Shown: positions 17,835-27,472, numbered from the stretch's first letter. The stretch is 64,000 nt of DNA from Campylobacter iguaniorum (GCF_000736415.1 NZ_CP009043.1:248001-312000), one strand, 5' to 3'. Translations and numbers: made by a program. Notes: generated by a model not told the origin, from the sequence alone.

Positions 17835-18859
17835 TCTACCATCTCATCACTCTCGCCGACTTGGAAGACTCCAGCTTCAGCAAGTTTTTGGACTTGTTCT
17901 ACAACTCTTCTTTGAGCCTCTTCTACATCTTTTACACGTACAGCGCCAAGGAACTGCATCTCTTCTACAAAGGCTTCGCTTGCTCTTTGGCTCATATTTG
18001 ATAAGAATTTTTGCTTTAGATCATCGCCACTACCTTTAAGTCCTATCATTAAGTCTTTTTTATCGACTGCTTTTAGGATTTCGCGAATTGCTCCATTATC
18101 AAGCCCGCTTATATCTTCAAACGTAAACATCATCTCTTTGATAGTTACTGCTAGAGTTGGATCATTTTGTTCGATTAGGCCAATTGTTGATTTGCTTGCT
18201 TTTTGACCAAGACGGTTAAGGACTTCTGCTACAGCTCTTGGGCCACCGACTTCGACTTTGTAGCTTGTGAGGCTTTCTAGTTTGCTTTCAAGTACGGTTG
18301 AGACGCGTTTGACAACTGATGGACTGATGTCGCCTAAATTTGCCATACGAATGATAACTTCACTTCTTAGCTCATCAGGAAAATATACTAGAGTTTCAGC
18401 TGCGCTTGTCGCGTCCATGTGAGCTACTATAAGAGCGACTGTTTGAGGGTGCTCTTTCATGATGAAATCTGCTAATTGCTGAGGTCTGATTTGGCTTAGA
18501 TAGCCAAAAGATTTGGTTGTTTCCATGGATTTTTGTAATTTATCCATGATTTTTTGAGCAATTTCTGGACCAAATGTACGAAATAAAATCTCTTTTGCGT
18601 ACTCGATACCGCCACTTTTCATGTATTGGTTTGATTGCATTAGGGCGTAAAACTCTTCTAAAACAGCTGCTGCTATGGATTTGTCGATAGTTTTTGCGCT
18701 TGCTATATATCTTGAAATTTCAGTTATGACATCTATATCCATGTGAGAAAATAACAAAGTAGTAGCATCTTCTCCAAGCTGGATAAGTAAGATAGCTACT
18801 TTTTCAGGCATACCTAAATCATCATAAATCATCTTTTGTTGTTCATCAAGCTTTGTCAC
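17831..18859 (-). CDS. fliG: flagellar motor switch protein FliG
   Basis: FliG sits on the MS ring and receives torque from the stators. The 342 residues carry N, middle and C domains: PEKVAILLIQLGED near the start, MKEHPQTVALIVAHM in the middle domain, the MFTFEDI segment and the charged torque helix near residues 290-300. Start is GTG at 18859, preceded by AGGAG and overlapping the fliF stop by one base. Confidence 0.97.
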   Translation of the reverse strand: MTKLDEQQKMIYDDLGMPEKVAILLIQLGEDATTLLFSHMDIDVITEISRYIASAKTIDKSIAAAVLEEFYALMQSNQYMKSGGIEYAKEILFRTFGPEIAQKIMDKLQKSMETTKSFGYLSQIRPQQLADFIMKEHPQTVALIVAHMDATSAAETLVYFPDELRSEVIIRMANLGDISPSVVKRVSTVLESKLESLTSYKVEVGGPRAVAEVLNRLGQKASKSTIGLIEQNDPTLAVTIKEMMFTFEDISGLDNGAIREILKAVDKKDLMIGLKGSGDDLKQKFLSNMSQRASEAFVEEMQFLGAVRVKDVEEAQRRVVEQVQKLAEAGVFQVGESDEMVE

Positions 18860-20559
18860 TATAACTCCTTATGTGAGTTAAAATCATTGTCATTTTTTAT
18901 CATGCCTTGAAGCAAGCTAGAAACCTCTTCGCTTCTATCTGTTACTATTAGTTTCATCTTTTCAAGTAGCACTTCGTATTTCAACTCATCTTCGTTGAAG
19001 TTGCTGCTAATGCCAAGTTGTTCTTCAACTCTTTTTCTAGCGGCTTTAAATTTCTCAAGCGTATCTTCTGCTTCTTCTTGGACATTACTTTCATTGTAAA
19101 TTTCAGGTTTGATATCCTCTTCTTTGGCATCTGAGAGCATTTTTTGTAAAAATGGAGTAATGACCTTCTTGTAAAATACATATAATATAAGCAAAACTAT
19201 AAGGTATTTTAAAACTGGCAATAAAGGTTTTATATATAGCTCAAATATTTCAGATGTCTTTGATGAGTTGCCCTTGTTTATGTTTTTGAACTCAAAGTTG
19301 CTTACTGTGACTTCATCGCCTCTTGTTTGGTTATATCCTATTGTTTGTTCGACTAGGGATTTTATTTTGGTTAGATCTTCATTGCTTAGTGGGACGTAAG
19401 CTATCACGCTTGTAAGGTTGCCATTTTCATCTTTTGTTTTTTCATATTTGCCATCTACTACGACTGCTGCTGTTACTCTTTTTATGGTTGCGTATTGGTC
19501 TTTGACTTTTATGATTTTTTTAGAGATTTCGTAGTTTGTGTTTGCTACGTTTTTAGAATAAAGCTCTGTTGCCTTGTTGTCTTCAAGCCCTTGAACTGGA
19601 CCTATGTTGCTTACTGCTCCTGGCACGCCACCGACTTCTTTTGGCTGTTTGCCCTCTCTTTTTTCTTCTATGTTTTGTTCGCTTCTGATGACTGAGTTTG
19701 GATCGTAGATTTCACTTTGGCTGTCTTTTGTAGAAAAGTCAAATTCAATGCTAACTTTGGCAGTTACCTTGTCTCTTCCACCTATAAATTTGCCAATCAT
19801 ATCTATGATTTTTTGCTCGTAAGATGTTTCAAACTCTTTTTTGTAGTTGATTTGGGCTGCGACTAGCTCGTTTTCTAGAGTTATGCCATCTTCGCCAAGA
19901 GCGACGCCATCTTGGGTTACTATTTTGACATCTTCGGTTTTTAAATTTGTAACTGAGCCAGCTACTATTCTTTTTATACCATCTATTTGTTTGCGGCTAA
20001 GCTTTGCGCCTTCTTTGATTTTTACCACTACTGAAGCTGTGGGTGGGACTTGGCGTTCTGTAAAGACGCTATCTTTTGGAAATGCTATATAGACTGTGGC
20101 TCTTTGTATTGGCTCAAGGCTTTCTATGGTTTTTGATAGTTCGCCTTGAATGGCTCTTTGGAATTTGACTTTTTGCTCGTTTTCTGTGGCGCCAAATTCT
20201 TGTTTGTCAAATATTTCAAAGCCACTTTTTCCATCTTTCATGATACCAAGACTTGCTACTGCAATACGCTCTTTATAAACTTCAGCAGTCGGGACTAATA
20301 TGGTGTTTTCGCTTGCTAGTTTGTATTTGACTCCGTCTTTTTCTAGTTGGGCGACGATTTGGGCTGAATCAGCTGGGTTTAAATTTCTAAATAAAACGCT
20401 ATATCCATCATATTCAGAGGTTTGGCCGCCTTTATAAAGGCTCAAAAATACCAAAAACCCGACAACGACAACTATACTACTAGCTGCAACGATTTTTTGC
20501 CTTAGCGTGAGATTTTGGTATAGCTGTCCGACTTGATGAAATAGCGCTTTATAATCCAT
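18859..20559 (-). CDS. fliF: flagellar MS-ring protein FliF
   Basis: FliF forms the MS ring, the base of the flagellum in the inner membrane. The 566 residues show a first membrane segment (about 23-42), a periplasmic ring-building region with YSVLFRNLNPADSAQIV, a second membrane segment (about 440-462) and a cytoplasmic tail that binds FliG. fliG follows directly. hisC lies six bases upstream on the same strand, an arrangement I recall from other Campylobacter. Confidence 0.97.
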   Translation of the reverse strand: MDYKALFHQVGQLYQNLTLRQKIVAASSIVVVVGFLVFLSLYKGGQTSEYDGYSVLFRNLNPADSAQIVAQLEKDGVKYKLASENTILVPTAEVYKERIAVASLGIMKDGKSGFEIFDKQEFGATENEQKVKFQRAIQGELSKTIESLEPIQRATVYIAFPKDSVFTERQVPPTASVVVKIKEGAKLSRKQIDGIKRIVAGSVTNLKTEDVKIVTQDGVALGEDGITLENELVAAQINYKKEFETSYEQKIIDMIGKFIGGRDKVTAKVSIEFDFSTKDSQSEIYDPNSVIRSEQNIEEKREGKQPKEVGGVPGAVSNIGPVQGLEDNKATELYSKNVANTNYEISKKIIKVKDQYATIKRVTAAVVVDGKYEKTKDENGNLTSVIAYVPLSNEDLTKIKSLVEQTIGYNQTRGDEVTVSNFEFKNINKGNSSKTSEIFELYIKPLLPVLKYLIVLLILYVFYKKVITPFLQKMLSDAKEEDIKPEIYNESNVQEEAEDTLEKFKAARKRVEEQLGISSNFNEDELKYEVLLEKMKLIVTDRSEEVSSLLQGMIKNDNDFNSHKEL

Positions 20560-20565
20560 ATTTTA

Positions 20566-21666
20566 TCAGATTTCCTTTTTTAGTTCGCCAAGAACTCTTT
20601 TGTTCTGCTCAGGTTTGCCTATAGTGATGCGAATCGCATTTAGGCCATAGCTTTTTAGATTTCGTAAAATTATACCTTTTTTTAGTAGATTATCTGAAAT
20701 TTGTGTTGCGTTTTTTGTCTCATCAAATATAAAAGTTATAAAATTTGTATAGCTTGGGATAAATTTGATACCATTTTTTGTGGCAAATTTCTCATAAACT
20801 TTCATCTCTTTTAGGTTGTTTTTGAGAGTTTTTTTGATGAAATCTTTGTCTTTTATGGCTGCGATAGCCGCTGCAAGGCTAAGAGTTGTGATATTAAATG
20901 GAGCTCTTAATTTATGTAAAGCAGTGATAAGCTCACTATTTCCTACGCCATATCCCACTCTCATTCCACCAAGACCATACGCTTTTGAAAATGTTCCAAG
21001 ATAGAGGGCATTTGGAAATTTGCTTATCAAATCTTTTGGATTAATGGCTTTTTTCTTGTCTTTAAATTTAGCAAATTCCATGTAAGCACCATCAATTATG
21101 ACTAAAGTATCTTTATCGACTTCAGATATAAACTTCATAACTTCACTCGCGTCAAGACAGTCGCCAAGAGGGTTGTTTGGGATACATAAAAATATGACTT
21201 TTATCTCGTTTTTATGCTCGTTATAGGTCTTTCTAAACTCGTTTAGATCATGTTCTTTACTCTGAGTTTTATAGACTTTTGCGCCTGTGTGTTTGGCGTA
21301 AATTTCATACATCGCAAATGTAGTTCCGCTGACTAAAATAGCGTTTTTGTCGCTAGTTTTAGCATGAAGTGCAAACTCAATTATCTGGTCGCTTCCGCTT
21401 CCTATGACGATATTTTCTGATTTTACACTGTATAAATTTGCTAAAGCGTCTTTTAGCTCATAAAAGCTATCATCTGGGTATAAGCTAGCGTTTTTTGCGA
21501 CTTTTTGTAAGGTTTTGATGACACTTTTGCTAGTACCTAGTGGATTTTCGTTGCTGGCTAGTTTGATTATATTTTTTGGATTTATGCCAAACTCTCTTAC
21601 TACTAGCTCAATTGGCTTTCCAGCTTCGTATATTGGTAAATTTTGTATGTGGGTGTTAAATTTCAT
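20566..21666 (-). CDS. hisC: histidinol-phosphate aminotransferase
   Basis: Class II PLP aminotransferase for the eighth step of histidine synthesis; such enzymes can also act on aromatic keto acids, which would suit its neighbour pheA. The PLP lysine lies in [15 protein letters not shown], and NNPLGDCLD is the substrate-binding stretch. The 366-residue length is typical. Three bases separate it from pheA. Confidence 0.93.
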   Translation of the reverse strand: MKFNTHIQNLPIYEAGKPIELVVREFGINPKNIIKLASNENPLGTSKSVIKTLQKVAKNASLYPDDSFYELKDALANLYSVKSENIVIGSGSDQIIEFALHAKTSDKNAILVSGTTFAMYEIYAKHTGAKVYKTQSKEHDLNEFRKTYNEHKNEIKVIFLCIPNNPLGDCLDASEVMKFISEVDKDTLVIIDGAYMEFAKFKDKKKAINPKDLISKFPNALYLGTFSKAYGLGGMRVGYGVGNSELITALHKLRAPFNITTLSLAAAIAAIKDKDFIKKTLKNNLKEMKVYEKFATKNGIKFIPSYTNFITFIFDETKNATQISDNLLKKGIILRNLKSYGLNAIRITIGKPEQNKRVLGELKKEI

Positions 21667-21669
21667 TTT

Positions 21670-22746
21670 TTATCCTTGTTGATTGATGTAACTTCCTAGC
21701 CAGTGTATTTCGTGGTGATTTTTGTTGGCTAGTTCTAATATGCGTTTGACATTTTCATCGTCTATGTGACCTTCAAAATCTATATAAAATACGGTTTTGA
21801 AATCTTTTTGTTTTATAGGGCGGCTTTCTAGCTTGGTGATGTTTATACCTTCGTTTCTAAACATCGAAAGTAGCTCGACTAAGGCTCCTGGACGGTGGTC
21901 GGTTTTGGCTAAAATGCTAGTTTTATTGTGTTCGCTTCTAGCGTTTTTGAAGTCGCTTAAAACAAAAAATCTAGTTCTATTTGCAAGGTTATCTTCAATC
22001 GTGTCAAACATAATAGGAACGTTGTTTATGTGGGCTGCGATTTTTGAGCAAATAGCTGCTGAAGCGCTGTCTTTTGACGCAAGAAGTGCTGCTTCGGCAG
22101 TTGATTTAGTAGGGATAAAAGGCACATCGCTAAGCCCATGATCATCAAGAAATTTGCGACATTGATTGTAGCCTTGAGGGTGTGAGTAGATCTTTTTGAT
22201 ATCTTTTAGGCTATCACTTATGCTCACAAAACTATGGTGTATATCCATGTAAATTTCGGCTACGATTTTGACATTTTCGTATTTGCCAAGACAGTCTAAA
22301 GTGATGCCTACAGCGCCTTCTGTGTTGTTTTCTGTAGGGACTACGCCGTATTTGGCTTCGCCATTATTTAGCTCTTTAAAAACTGCTTCGATAGTCGCAA
22401 GTGGGATGTAGTTGCTCATCGCACCAAATCTACTCTCAGCTGCTTGATGAGTGTAAGTGCCAATAGGTCCTAAAAACGCTACTTTTTGAGGCATTTCAAG
22501 GTTTCTGCTGACTGCAAAAATCTCCAAATAAATGGCCTCAATAGCCTCTTTGCTTAGCTTGTTGTCTTTGGCATTTAAAAGCCTTGAAAGTATGGCACGT
22601 TCGCGCTCAGGGCGATATATGGCAGTGCCGCTACTTTGTTTTAGTTCGCCGATTTTTTTGACAAACTCCATTCTTTGATTTAAAAGAGATAAAACTTGAT
22701 CATCTATCTTATCTATCCCAACTCTAAGCTCATCAATACTTTGCAT
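21670..22746 (-). CDS. pheA: bifunctional chorismate mutase / prephenate dehydratase
   Basis: Makes phenylpyruvate from chorismate by way of prephenate for phenylalanine synthesis. The 358 residues are arranged as chorismate mutase (about 1-85, LRVGIDKIDDQVLSLLNQR), prephenate dehydratase (about 92-268, with GPIGTYTHQAA and the NRTRFFVL motif) and a C-terminal ACT domain with ITKLESRP, which normally binds phenylalanine for feedback control. The start overlaps the HAD gene by 14 bases. Confidence 0.95.
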   Translation of the reverse strand: MQSIDELRVGIDKIDDQVLSLLNQRMEFVKKIGELKQSSGTAIYRPERERAILSRLLNAKDNKLSKEAIEAIYLEIFAVSRNLEMPQKVAFLGPIGTYTHQAAESRFGAMSNYIPLATIEAVFKELNNGEAKYGVVPTENNTEGAVGITLDCLGKYENVKIVAEIYMDIHHSFVSISDSLKDIKKIYSHPQGYNQCRKFLDDHGLSDVPFIPTKSTAEAALLASKDSASAAICSKIAAHINNVPIMFDTIEDNLANRTRFFVLSDFKNARSEHNKTSILAKTDHRPGALVELLSMFRNEGINITKLESRPIKQKDFKTVFYIDFEGHIDDENVKRILELANKNHHEIHWLGSYINQQG

Positions 22747-23512
22747 TTATCTCCTTTAGAAACTCGCTAACATCTTGATAAATTTGATCCAAAACTTCGC
22801 TTCCCACGCCGCTTTTGCTTGGATCGCTCACCTTGCCACTAAGGACTAAGGCTGTTTTCATACCAAGCTTTTTTGCGCCTTCCAAGTCGCCTTTTGCGTC
22901 GTCACTTATGATAGTAATATCTTTAAATTTGACGCCCTTACTTTGCTTGTTTATAAGATTTAGAGTCTCAGCATAAAAAGCGTCGCTTGGCTTGCCAACT
23001 GAGCTAAATTTAGCCCCTGTTGAGTAGCTTATCATATTTGTTATAGCCCCAACTCCAGGATATAGTCTGCCGTTTTTCTTATATGTGCTTGTTTCGTGCA
23101 TGGCAACTAGTTTTGCGCCATTTAGCACTAGCTCATTCATGCTTGCAAAATCGCTAAATTTAAAGTCATCCCAGCTAGCTATAAGTACTGCTTTTGGGTT
23201 TTGCAAATCTTGCTTGTAACCAATGCTTTGCATAGTTTGTTTGAACTCATCAGCCCCAAACATAGCGCAGTTGCAAGGCGCTAAAATAGAGTTTAAAACG
23301 CAAAATGGATCAAGATAGGCGCCATCTTTTATTTCAAGCCCTTTTTGCCTTAATTCTTGCAAGAAATCCCCGCTTTTTTTCTTTGTGTTGTTTGTGATGA
23401 CAACGTATGGAATGTCTTTTAAATTTAAAAATCTTATAAGCTCGCAAGCCCCATTTATAGGGTTTTTATCGCTATCGCTTATAAGTGTGCCTTGAACGTC
23501 AATAAAATACAT
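22733..23512 (-). CDS. HAD-superfamily IIA (NagD-like) phosphatase-related protein
   Basis: A 259-residue HAD protein of the NagD/PGP type with a large cap. Motif II VITNNT, motif III SVGKPS with its lysine, and motif IV ISDDAKGDLEGAKKLG are intact. Motif I reads FIDVQGTL: the nucleophile D5 is kept but the usual second aspartate (position 7, the general acid/base) is glutamine. It may therefore be a weak or altered phosphatase, or not act as one. It sits between pheA and lysA, sharing bases with both. Substrate unknown. Confidence 0.8.
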   Translation of the reverse strand: MYFIDVQGTLISDSDKNPINGACELIRFLNLKDIPYVVITNNTKKKSGDFLQELRQKGLEIKDGAYLDPFCVLNSILAPCNCAMFGADEFKQTMQSIGYKQDLQNPKAVLIASWDDFKFSDFASMNELVLNGAKLVAMHETSTYKKNGRLYPGVGAITNMISYSTGAKFSSVGKPSDAFYAETLNLINKQSKGVKFKDITIISDDAKGDLEGAKKLGMKTALVLSGKVSDPSKSGVGSEVLDQIYQDVSEFLKEINAKY

Positions 23513-24723
23513 TATATAAACTCTTTTTCATTTTTTATGAGATCGTCGAAGCTCTCTCTTTTGCGTATTAGCCTATCGGTACCGTTTTGGAGCGCGACTT
23601 CGGCGGCTCTATTTCTTGAGTTGTAGTTACTAGACATAGAAAATCCATAAGCTCCAGCTGATTTGACTACCAAAATATCGCCATTTTCAAGCTTAGGCAA
23701 GCTTATATCTTTGCCTAAAAAATCCCCGCTTTCACAGATTGGTCCGACGACATCGCAAAGCTCTTTTTGCCCGTCTTTTAGGGCTTTGATCTCGTGAAAA
23801 GCTTCATAAAGGCTAGGGCGGATAAGGTCATTCATAGCGCCATCGACGATGACAAATCTCTTGTGTGAGCCGTCTTTTGTGTCGTTTATCTTTTCGTATA
23901 AAACTTTTGTTAGAAACACGCCAGCGTTGCCAACTAAAAATCTTCCAGGCTCGCAAACTATAGTCGCGTCTTGTCCGCCAAGTGCAGCTAAAATGCCTTG
24001 AGCGTAGCTGTAAAGATCTGGCTCTTCTTCATTTTCGTATTTTATGCCAACCCCACCGCCGATGTCAAAGAATTTGATATCTATATCGAGTGCTCTAAGC
24101 TCTCTTAAAAGCTCACTTACGATGCGGGCAGCTTCTATGACTGGGGTGAGATCAGTCAGCTGAGAGCCGATATGGAAATGCACTCCAACTGGCTCTAAAA
24201 ACTCACTTTTATGAGCGTAGAGATACATGAGTCTTGCTTTATTTAAGCTGACTCCAAATTTGTTTTTGCTAAGTCCAGTTGAGATGTAAGGGTGGGTTTT
24301 TGGATCGACATTTGGATTTACGCGAATACTGATTCTTGCTTTTTTGCCAAGCTCTTTTGCGATGTTTTCGACTCTTTTCATCTCTTCATCACTCTCTAAA
24401 TTTATCATCAAAATGTCTAAATTTAGAGCTTCTTTTATCTCTTCATCGCTTTTACCCACGCCGCTGTAGATGATTTTGTAGTTTTTGGCTCCAGCTAGCA
24501 AGGCTCTTTTTACCTCTCCTATGCTAACGCAGTCAAATCCAGCTCCAAGCTCAGCCATAAATTTAAGCAAGCTTAAATTTGAATTGGCTTTTAGAGCGTA
24601 GCAGACTAGGGATTTTCTAGCTTGAAATTCTTTTTTTATCTTGTTGTATTGTGCTTGTATATAGTCAAAATCATAAACATAAAGTGGTGTATTGTATTTT
24701 TTAGCAAGTAAGCTATAATCCAT
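23512..24723 (-). CDS. lysA: diaminopimelate decarboxylase
   Basis: Decarboxylates meso-diaminopimelate to lysine, the last step of lysine synthesis. It is an alanine-racemase-fold PLP enzyme: PLP lysine in CYALKANSN, HFHIGSQ, FFDIGGGVGI and the CEPGRFLVG phosphate-binding motif, with active-site cysteine in GPICESGD. The 403-residue length is normal. First gene of the long minus-strand run lysA-HAD-pheA-hisC-fliF-fliG-fliH-dxs; its stop and the HAD start overlap as TAATG. Confidence 0.97.
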   Translation of the reverse strand: MDYSLLAKKYNTPLYVYDFDYIQAQYNKIKKEFQARKSLVCYALKANSNLSLLKFMAELGAGFDCVSIGEVKRALLAGAKNYKIIYSGVGKSDEEIKEALNLDILMINLESDEEMKRVENIAKELGKKARISIRVNPNVDPKTHPYISTGLSKNKFGVSLNKARLMYLYAHKSEFLEPVGVHFHIGSQLTDLTPVIEAARIVSELLRELRALDIDIKFFDIGGGVGIKYENEEEPDLYSYAQGILAALGGQDATIVCEPGRFLVGNAGVFLTKVLYEKINDTKDGSHKRFVIVDGAMNDLIRPSLYEAFHEIKALKDGQKELCDVVGPICESGDFLGKDISLPKLENGDILVVKSAGAYGFSMSSNYNSRNRAAEVALQNGTDRLIRKRESFDDLIKNEKEFI

Positions 24724-24752
24724 AATCTCTCCAAATTTGTAAAGTTCTTGCT

Positions 24753-24758
24753 ATTTTA
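24753..24758 (-). promoter_or_regulatory. predicted -10 element for the lysA-to-dxs gene run
   Basis: Minus-strand TAAAAT, 30 bases upstream of the lysA ATG, preceded by an A/T-rich stretch. It is the only gap of appreciable size between lptG and dxs, so it may drive much of the nine-kilobase run. Confidence 0.4.
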
Positions 24759-24780
24759 GCTGAATTTGGCTAAAAAATAG

Positions 24781-25842
24781 CTAACGGTTTTCGTAAAACT
24801 TCTTAAATGCAAATGCTCCAAGCAAAATAATTGGTGCTATAATGCCGATTTCTGGCATGATGACGCCGTTTGAGCTAAATCTTATAAGCACAAATAAAAC
24901 TCCCCAGATACAAAGCGTGACGATGACATAGATAAAACTTGCTAATGCGAGGTTAAAAAATCTTCCAGTTATTGGCAAGTAGTAGTAAAGTATAAGAACC
25001 ATAAGTGGTGCAAACAGTGGAAAAAAGGTAGCTGAATATAGGGTTGATTTGATTTTACCCAAGTTTATGCCTTCGTTTTTGAGTGTTTTAAGTGAGTCAA
25101 GAGCGTCAGAGATAGAATAACTACTATTTGTTTGGTATATATTTTCTATTGTTTTTGGTTTGAAGCCATTTAGAAGAGTTAATTCTTTTTCTACACTTTG
25201 GATATAACCCGTTGTATTTAGCTCCAAATTTGCAGGTAATTTTATGATATTTACATCTAAAAGCTTCCATTTGTTGTTTTCAAATTTAGCTTTTTGGGCT
25301 GTGATTTGACCTGTGATATCATGATTTTGGACGTTGAAAATTCTTATATTATTTGCCAAACCAAGATTTGGATATAATTCTTGTATATAAATAAATTTGT
25401 CTTCATATTTTAGAAAAATACTATTAGATGATTTAGAATTACTCTGAAAGCTCATGAGGTTTTTTTGATAATCTCTTGCATAAGCAAAAGGCGTCGCAGA
25501 GAGTAAAATATAGCAAAATGTCACAAGCAAAGCTATTGAAAAAGGCGCTAAAATGAGCGAGTTTTTAGGTATTCCAAGCGAATAAAAGCTCACTAATTCG
25601 TTGTTTCTTATCATATTGATCTTTGCGACGATGAGTGCAAAAACAAGGCTTAGAGGCAAGACGTAGTTGATAGCTGTAAGAGCTGTAAGTCCCACATAAA
25701 TGAGCTGCAGGTTTGCACTTTTTGGAAGATCTTTTAGATTTGTCAAAGTATCAATGCCTACATAAAATAGCTCCAAAGCTATAAAAATAATGACAAAATA
25801 TTTTATATAAACCCAACCAGTATATCTTAAAAAAAGTTTCAT
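24781..25842 (-). CDS. lptG: LPS export permease of LptF/LptG family
   Basis: LptF/LptG-type permeases work with the LptB ATPase to extract lipopolysaccharide from the inner membrane. With the start at 25842 the protein has 353 residues: an N-terminal membrane segment with RYTGWVYIKYF, three more segments, a periplasmic beta-jellyroll between, and C-terminal segments. An in-frame start further upstream (26022) would overlap the divergent DedA gene and add hydrophilic residues foreign to the family. LptG rather than LptF is the likelier call from the short length and context, but the two cannot be told apart with certainty. Confidence 0.82.
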   Translation of the reverse strand: MKLFLRYTGWVYIKYFVIIFIALELFYVGIDTLTNLKDLPKSANLQLIYVGLTALTAINYVLPLSLVFALIVAKINMIRNNELVSFYSLGIPKNSLILAPFSIALLVTFCYILLSATPFAYARDYQKNLMSFQSNSKSSNSIFLKYEDKFIYIQELYPNLGLANNIRIFNVQNHDITGQITAQKAKFENNKWKLLDVNIIKLPANLELNTTGYIQSVEKELTLLNGFKPKTIENIYQTNSSYSISDALDSLKTLKNEGINLGKIKSTLYSATFFPLFAPLMVLILYYYLPITGRFFNLALASFIYVIVTLCIWGVLFVLIRFSSNGVIMPEIGIIAPIILLGAFAFKKFYENR

Positions 25843-25915
25843 AAATTTATCCAAAAAGTTACTTAAATTTTGGATTTTAACAAATTTATGCTTAAAAGCA
25901 TTAATCAAATTTAGG

Positions 25916-25921
25916 TAGAAT
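25916..25921 (+). promoter_or_regulatory. predicted -10 element for DedA-like gene
   Basis: TAGAAT 25 bases before the TTG start, within the divergent gap to lptG; AAGGTGG follows as ribosome-binding site. Confidence 0.4.
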
Positions 25922-25945
25922 TGAGATTTTACAAAAAGGTGGCAT

Positions 25946-26575
25946 TTGAAAACTGTTTTTAAATTTATGGTTATCGTGATTTTGGCTTGTATCGGCAGAA
26001 TTTTATTTGAGTATATAGACATTGAAGTACTTAAAAATTTTATCTTGAAATATGAAAATTTCGCCTATTTAATCTATATACTTTTATGGTCTATTTTACC
26101 TATATTTTTCTTTCCAGTTTTGGTGCTTAGCGTGGTTTGCGGAATGGTTTTTGGTCTGGAAATCGGAGTGATTTTGACAAGTATTGGAGTTGGAATAAAC
26201 GCTAGTTTGATGTATTTTTTGTCTAAATTTATAGGATATGAGTTTATTCAAAATCATCTTAGTAAAAAGCATTTAAAAATGCTAGAGACAAACAACGAGT
26301 TTTTTACTATACTTTTTTTGCGTTTAATCCCAGTAATCCCGTATAATCTTATAAATTTAGCTGCTGGGTTTTTGGGCTATAAATTTAGTAGCTTTTTAGC
26401 TGGGACGCTTCTTGGCAAGCTGCCTGGCATTATTATATTTTTAAATTTAGGCGTAGGGGTCACAAAGGCTGGAAGTAGCGAGTTTTACGTAGCATTAGCG
26501 TGGCTTGTTTGTCTTATGATATTTGCTCTAGCTTTGAAGTATTTTTATGAGAAATTTTGGCTCAAATTTAAGTAG
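25946..26575 (+). CDS. VTT-domain (TVP38/DedA-like) membrane protein
   Basis: A 209-residue polytopic protein of the SNARE-associated/VTT family, whose members include DedA-type proteins linked to lipid-carrier or phospholipid flipping. Visible features are four to five membrane segments, the glycine-rich [10 protein letters not shown] and the family motif [18 protein letters not shown] (residues about 124-141). Start is TTG with AAGGTGG upstream. It precedes rdgB by 35 bases with a separate promoter between. Precise role unknown. Confidence 0.82.
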   Translation: MKTVFKFMVIVILACIGRILFEYIDIEVLKNFILKYENFAYLIYILLWSILPIFFFPVLVLSVVCGMVFGLEIGVILTSIGVGINASLMYFLSKFIGYEFIQNHLSKKHLKMLETNNEFFTILFLRLIPVIPYNLINLAAGFLGYKFSSFLAGTLLGKLPGIIIFLNLGVGVTKAGSSEFYVALAWLVCLMIFALALKYFYEKFWLKFK

Positions 26576-26579
26576 ATAT

Positions 26580-26588
26580 TGGTAAAAT
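26580..26588 (+). promoter_or_regulatory. predicted extended -10 element for rdgB
   Basis: TGGTAAAAT, a TGn-extended -10, 22 bases before the rdgB GTG; AAGGAG follows. Confidence 0.4.
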
Positions 26589-26610
26589 TAGCTTTTTTAA
26601 AGGAGAATTT

Positions 26611-27234
26611 GTGAAAATCGTATTAGCCACAAGCAACAAAGATAAGGTAAAAGAGATAAAAGCGTTTTATAAAGATTATGAGATTTATGCTTTGAGCGAG
26701 ATTTGTGAGCCTTTTGAGATAGAAGAAAACGGCTCAAGCTTCCAAGAAAATGCACTCATAAAAGCAAGAGCAGTCTATAAAAAACTAAAAGAGCTTGGGC
26801 TCGATGATGAGTTTATCAGCCTTAGCGATGATAGCGGAATAAGTGTGGAGGCTTTAAACTTTGCTCCTGGAATTTACTCAGCTAGATATAGCGGGGCTGG
26901 TGCGACGGACGCGAGCAACAGAGTCAAGCTAAAAGCAGAGCTAAACGCTTTAGGGCTCAAAAATAGCAAGGCATTTTACACAGCTTGCATAGCAATTGCT
27001 AGCAAATACGGCGAGTTTAGCGCTCATGGATTCATGCACGGCACGGCGATAGACGAAGAGCGTGGAGAAAACGGCTTTGGGTATGATTTTATGTTTATAC
27101 CAAATGGTTATGATAAGACAGTGGGGCAGCTAGATGAGAGCGTCAAACTAGCTATTTCACACCGCTCACGTGGGCTTGAGCTGGCAAGATATATACTAAA
27201 ATCTTTAGAAAAACGCTATAAAACTTCTAAATAA
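26611..27234 (+). CDS. rdgB: XTP/dITP diphosphatase, RdgB/HAM1 family
   Basis: Hydrolyses non-canonical purine triphosphates (XTP, dITP, ITP) to the monophosphates, cleaning the nucleotide pool. The 207 residues open with the [12 protein letters not shown] substrate motif and contain [12 protein letters not shown] and ARYSG, all typical. Start is GTG with AAGGAG upstream. A hairpin terminator follows. Confidence 0.94.
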   Translation: MKIVLATSNKDKVKEIKAFYKDYEIYALSEICEPFEIEENGSSFQENALIKARAVYKKLKELGLDDEFISLSDDSGISVEALNFAPGIYSARYSGAGATDASNRVKLKAELNALGLKNSKAFYTACIAIASKYGEFSAHGFMHGTAIDEERGENGFGYDFMFIPNGYDKTVGQLDESVKLAISHRSRGLELARYILKSLEKRYKTSK

Positions 27235-27241
27235 TACCAAA

Positions 27242-27280
27242 TTTGAGATTATCAAACATTGTTAATCTCAAACCATTTTT
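27242..27280 (+). terminator. terminator of rdgB
   Basis: A perfect ten-base stem (TTTGAGATTA / TAATCTCAAA) with an eleven-base loop directly after the rdgB stop, followed by CCATTTTT. Confidence 0.75.
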
Positions 27281-27383
27281 ATCAAATTTGTTACAAATGT
27301 ACTAAATAAAATATAAAAAAATATACTTAAAATTAATTCTTTGTCTAAATTTAGCGTTATTTTTATCTGTTTTTTTAAGTTAA

Positions 27384-27396
27384 ATTATTAAATAAT
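27384..27396 (+). promoter_or_regulatory. A/T-rich palindrome in receptor promoter region, possible Fur-type site
   Basis: ATTATT-A-AATAAT is a perfect 13-base dyad in the 273-base gap before the TonB-dependent receptor. Fur-family operators in epsilonproteobacteria are similarly A/T-rich dyads, but in DNA this AT-rich such a site can occur by chance. Confidence 0.25.
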
Positions 27397-27426
27397 ATTG
27401 ATAAAATCCCTAAATTTAGTTATTTT

Positions 27427-27460
27427 TTACTTAAAATATAAATTTGAATACTTTAAGTAA
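27427..27460 (+). promoter_or_regulatory. widely spaced inverted repeat before receptor gene, candidate operator
   Basis: Two perfect nine-base arms, TTACTTAAA (27427-27435) and TTTAAGTAA (27452-27460), are separated by 16 bases and end seven bases before a candidate -10. The two-half-site layout with about 16 bases between is like NikR-type operators (GTATGA-N16-TCATAC in E. coli), although the half-site sequence differs. It could equally be bound by another metal-responsive regulator. Confidence 0.35.
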
Positions 27461-27466
27461 ATCAGA

Positions 27467-27472
27467 TAGAAT
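27467..27472 (+). promoter_or_regulatory. predicted -10 element for the metal-uptake operon
   Basis: TAGAAT 36 bases before the receptor ATG, right after the widely spaced inverted repeat. AAAGGA is the ribosome-binding site. Confidence 0.35.

Noticed and set aside
25843-26022. Extended N-terminus of lptG starting at 26022
   Set aside because: It would overlap the divergent DedA-like gene and its promoter and adds 60 residues not found in the LptF/LptG family.
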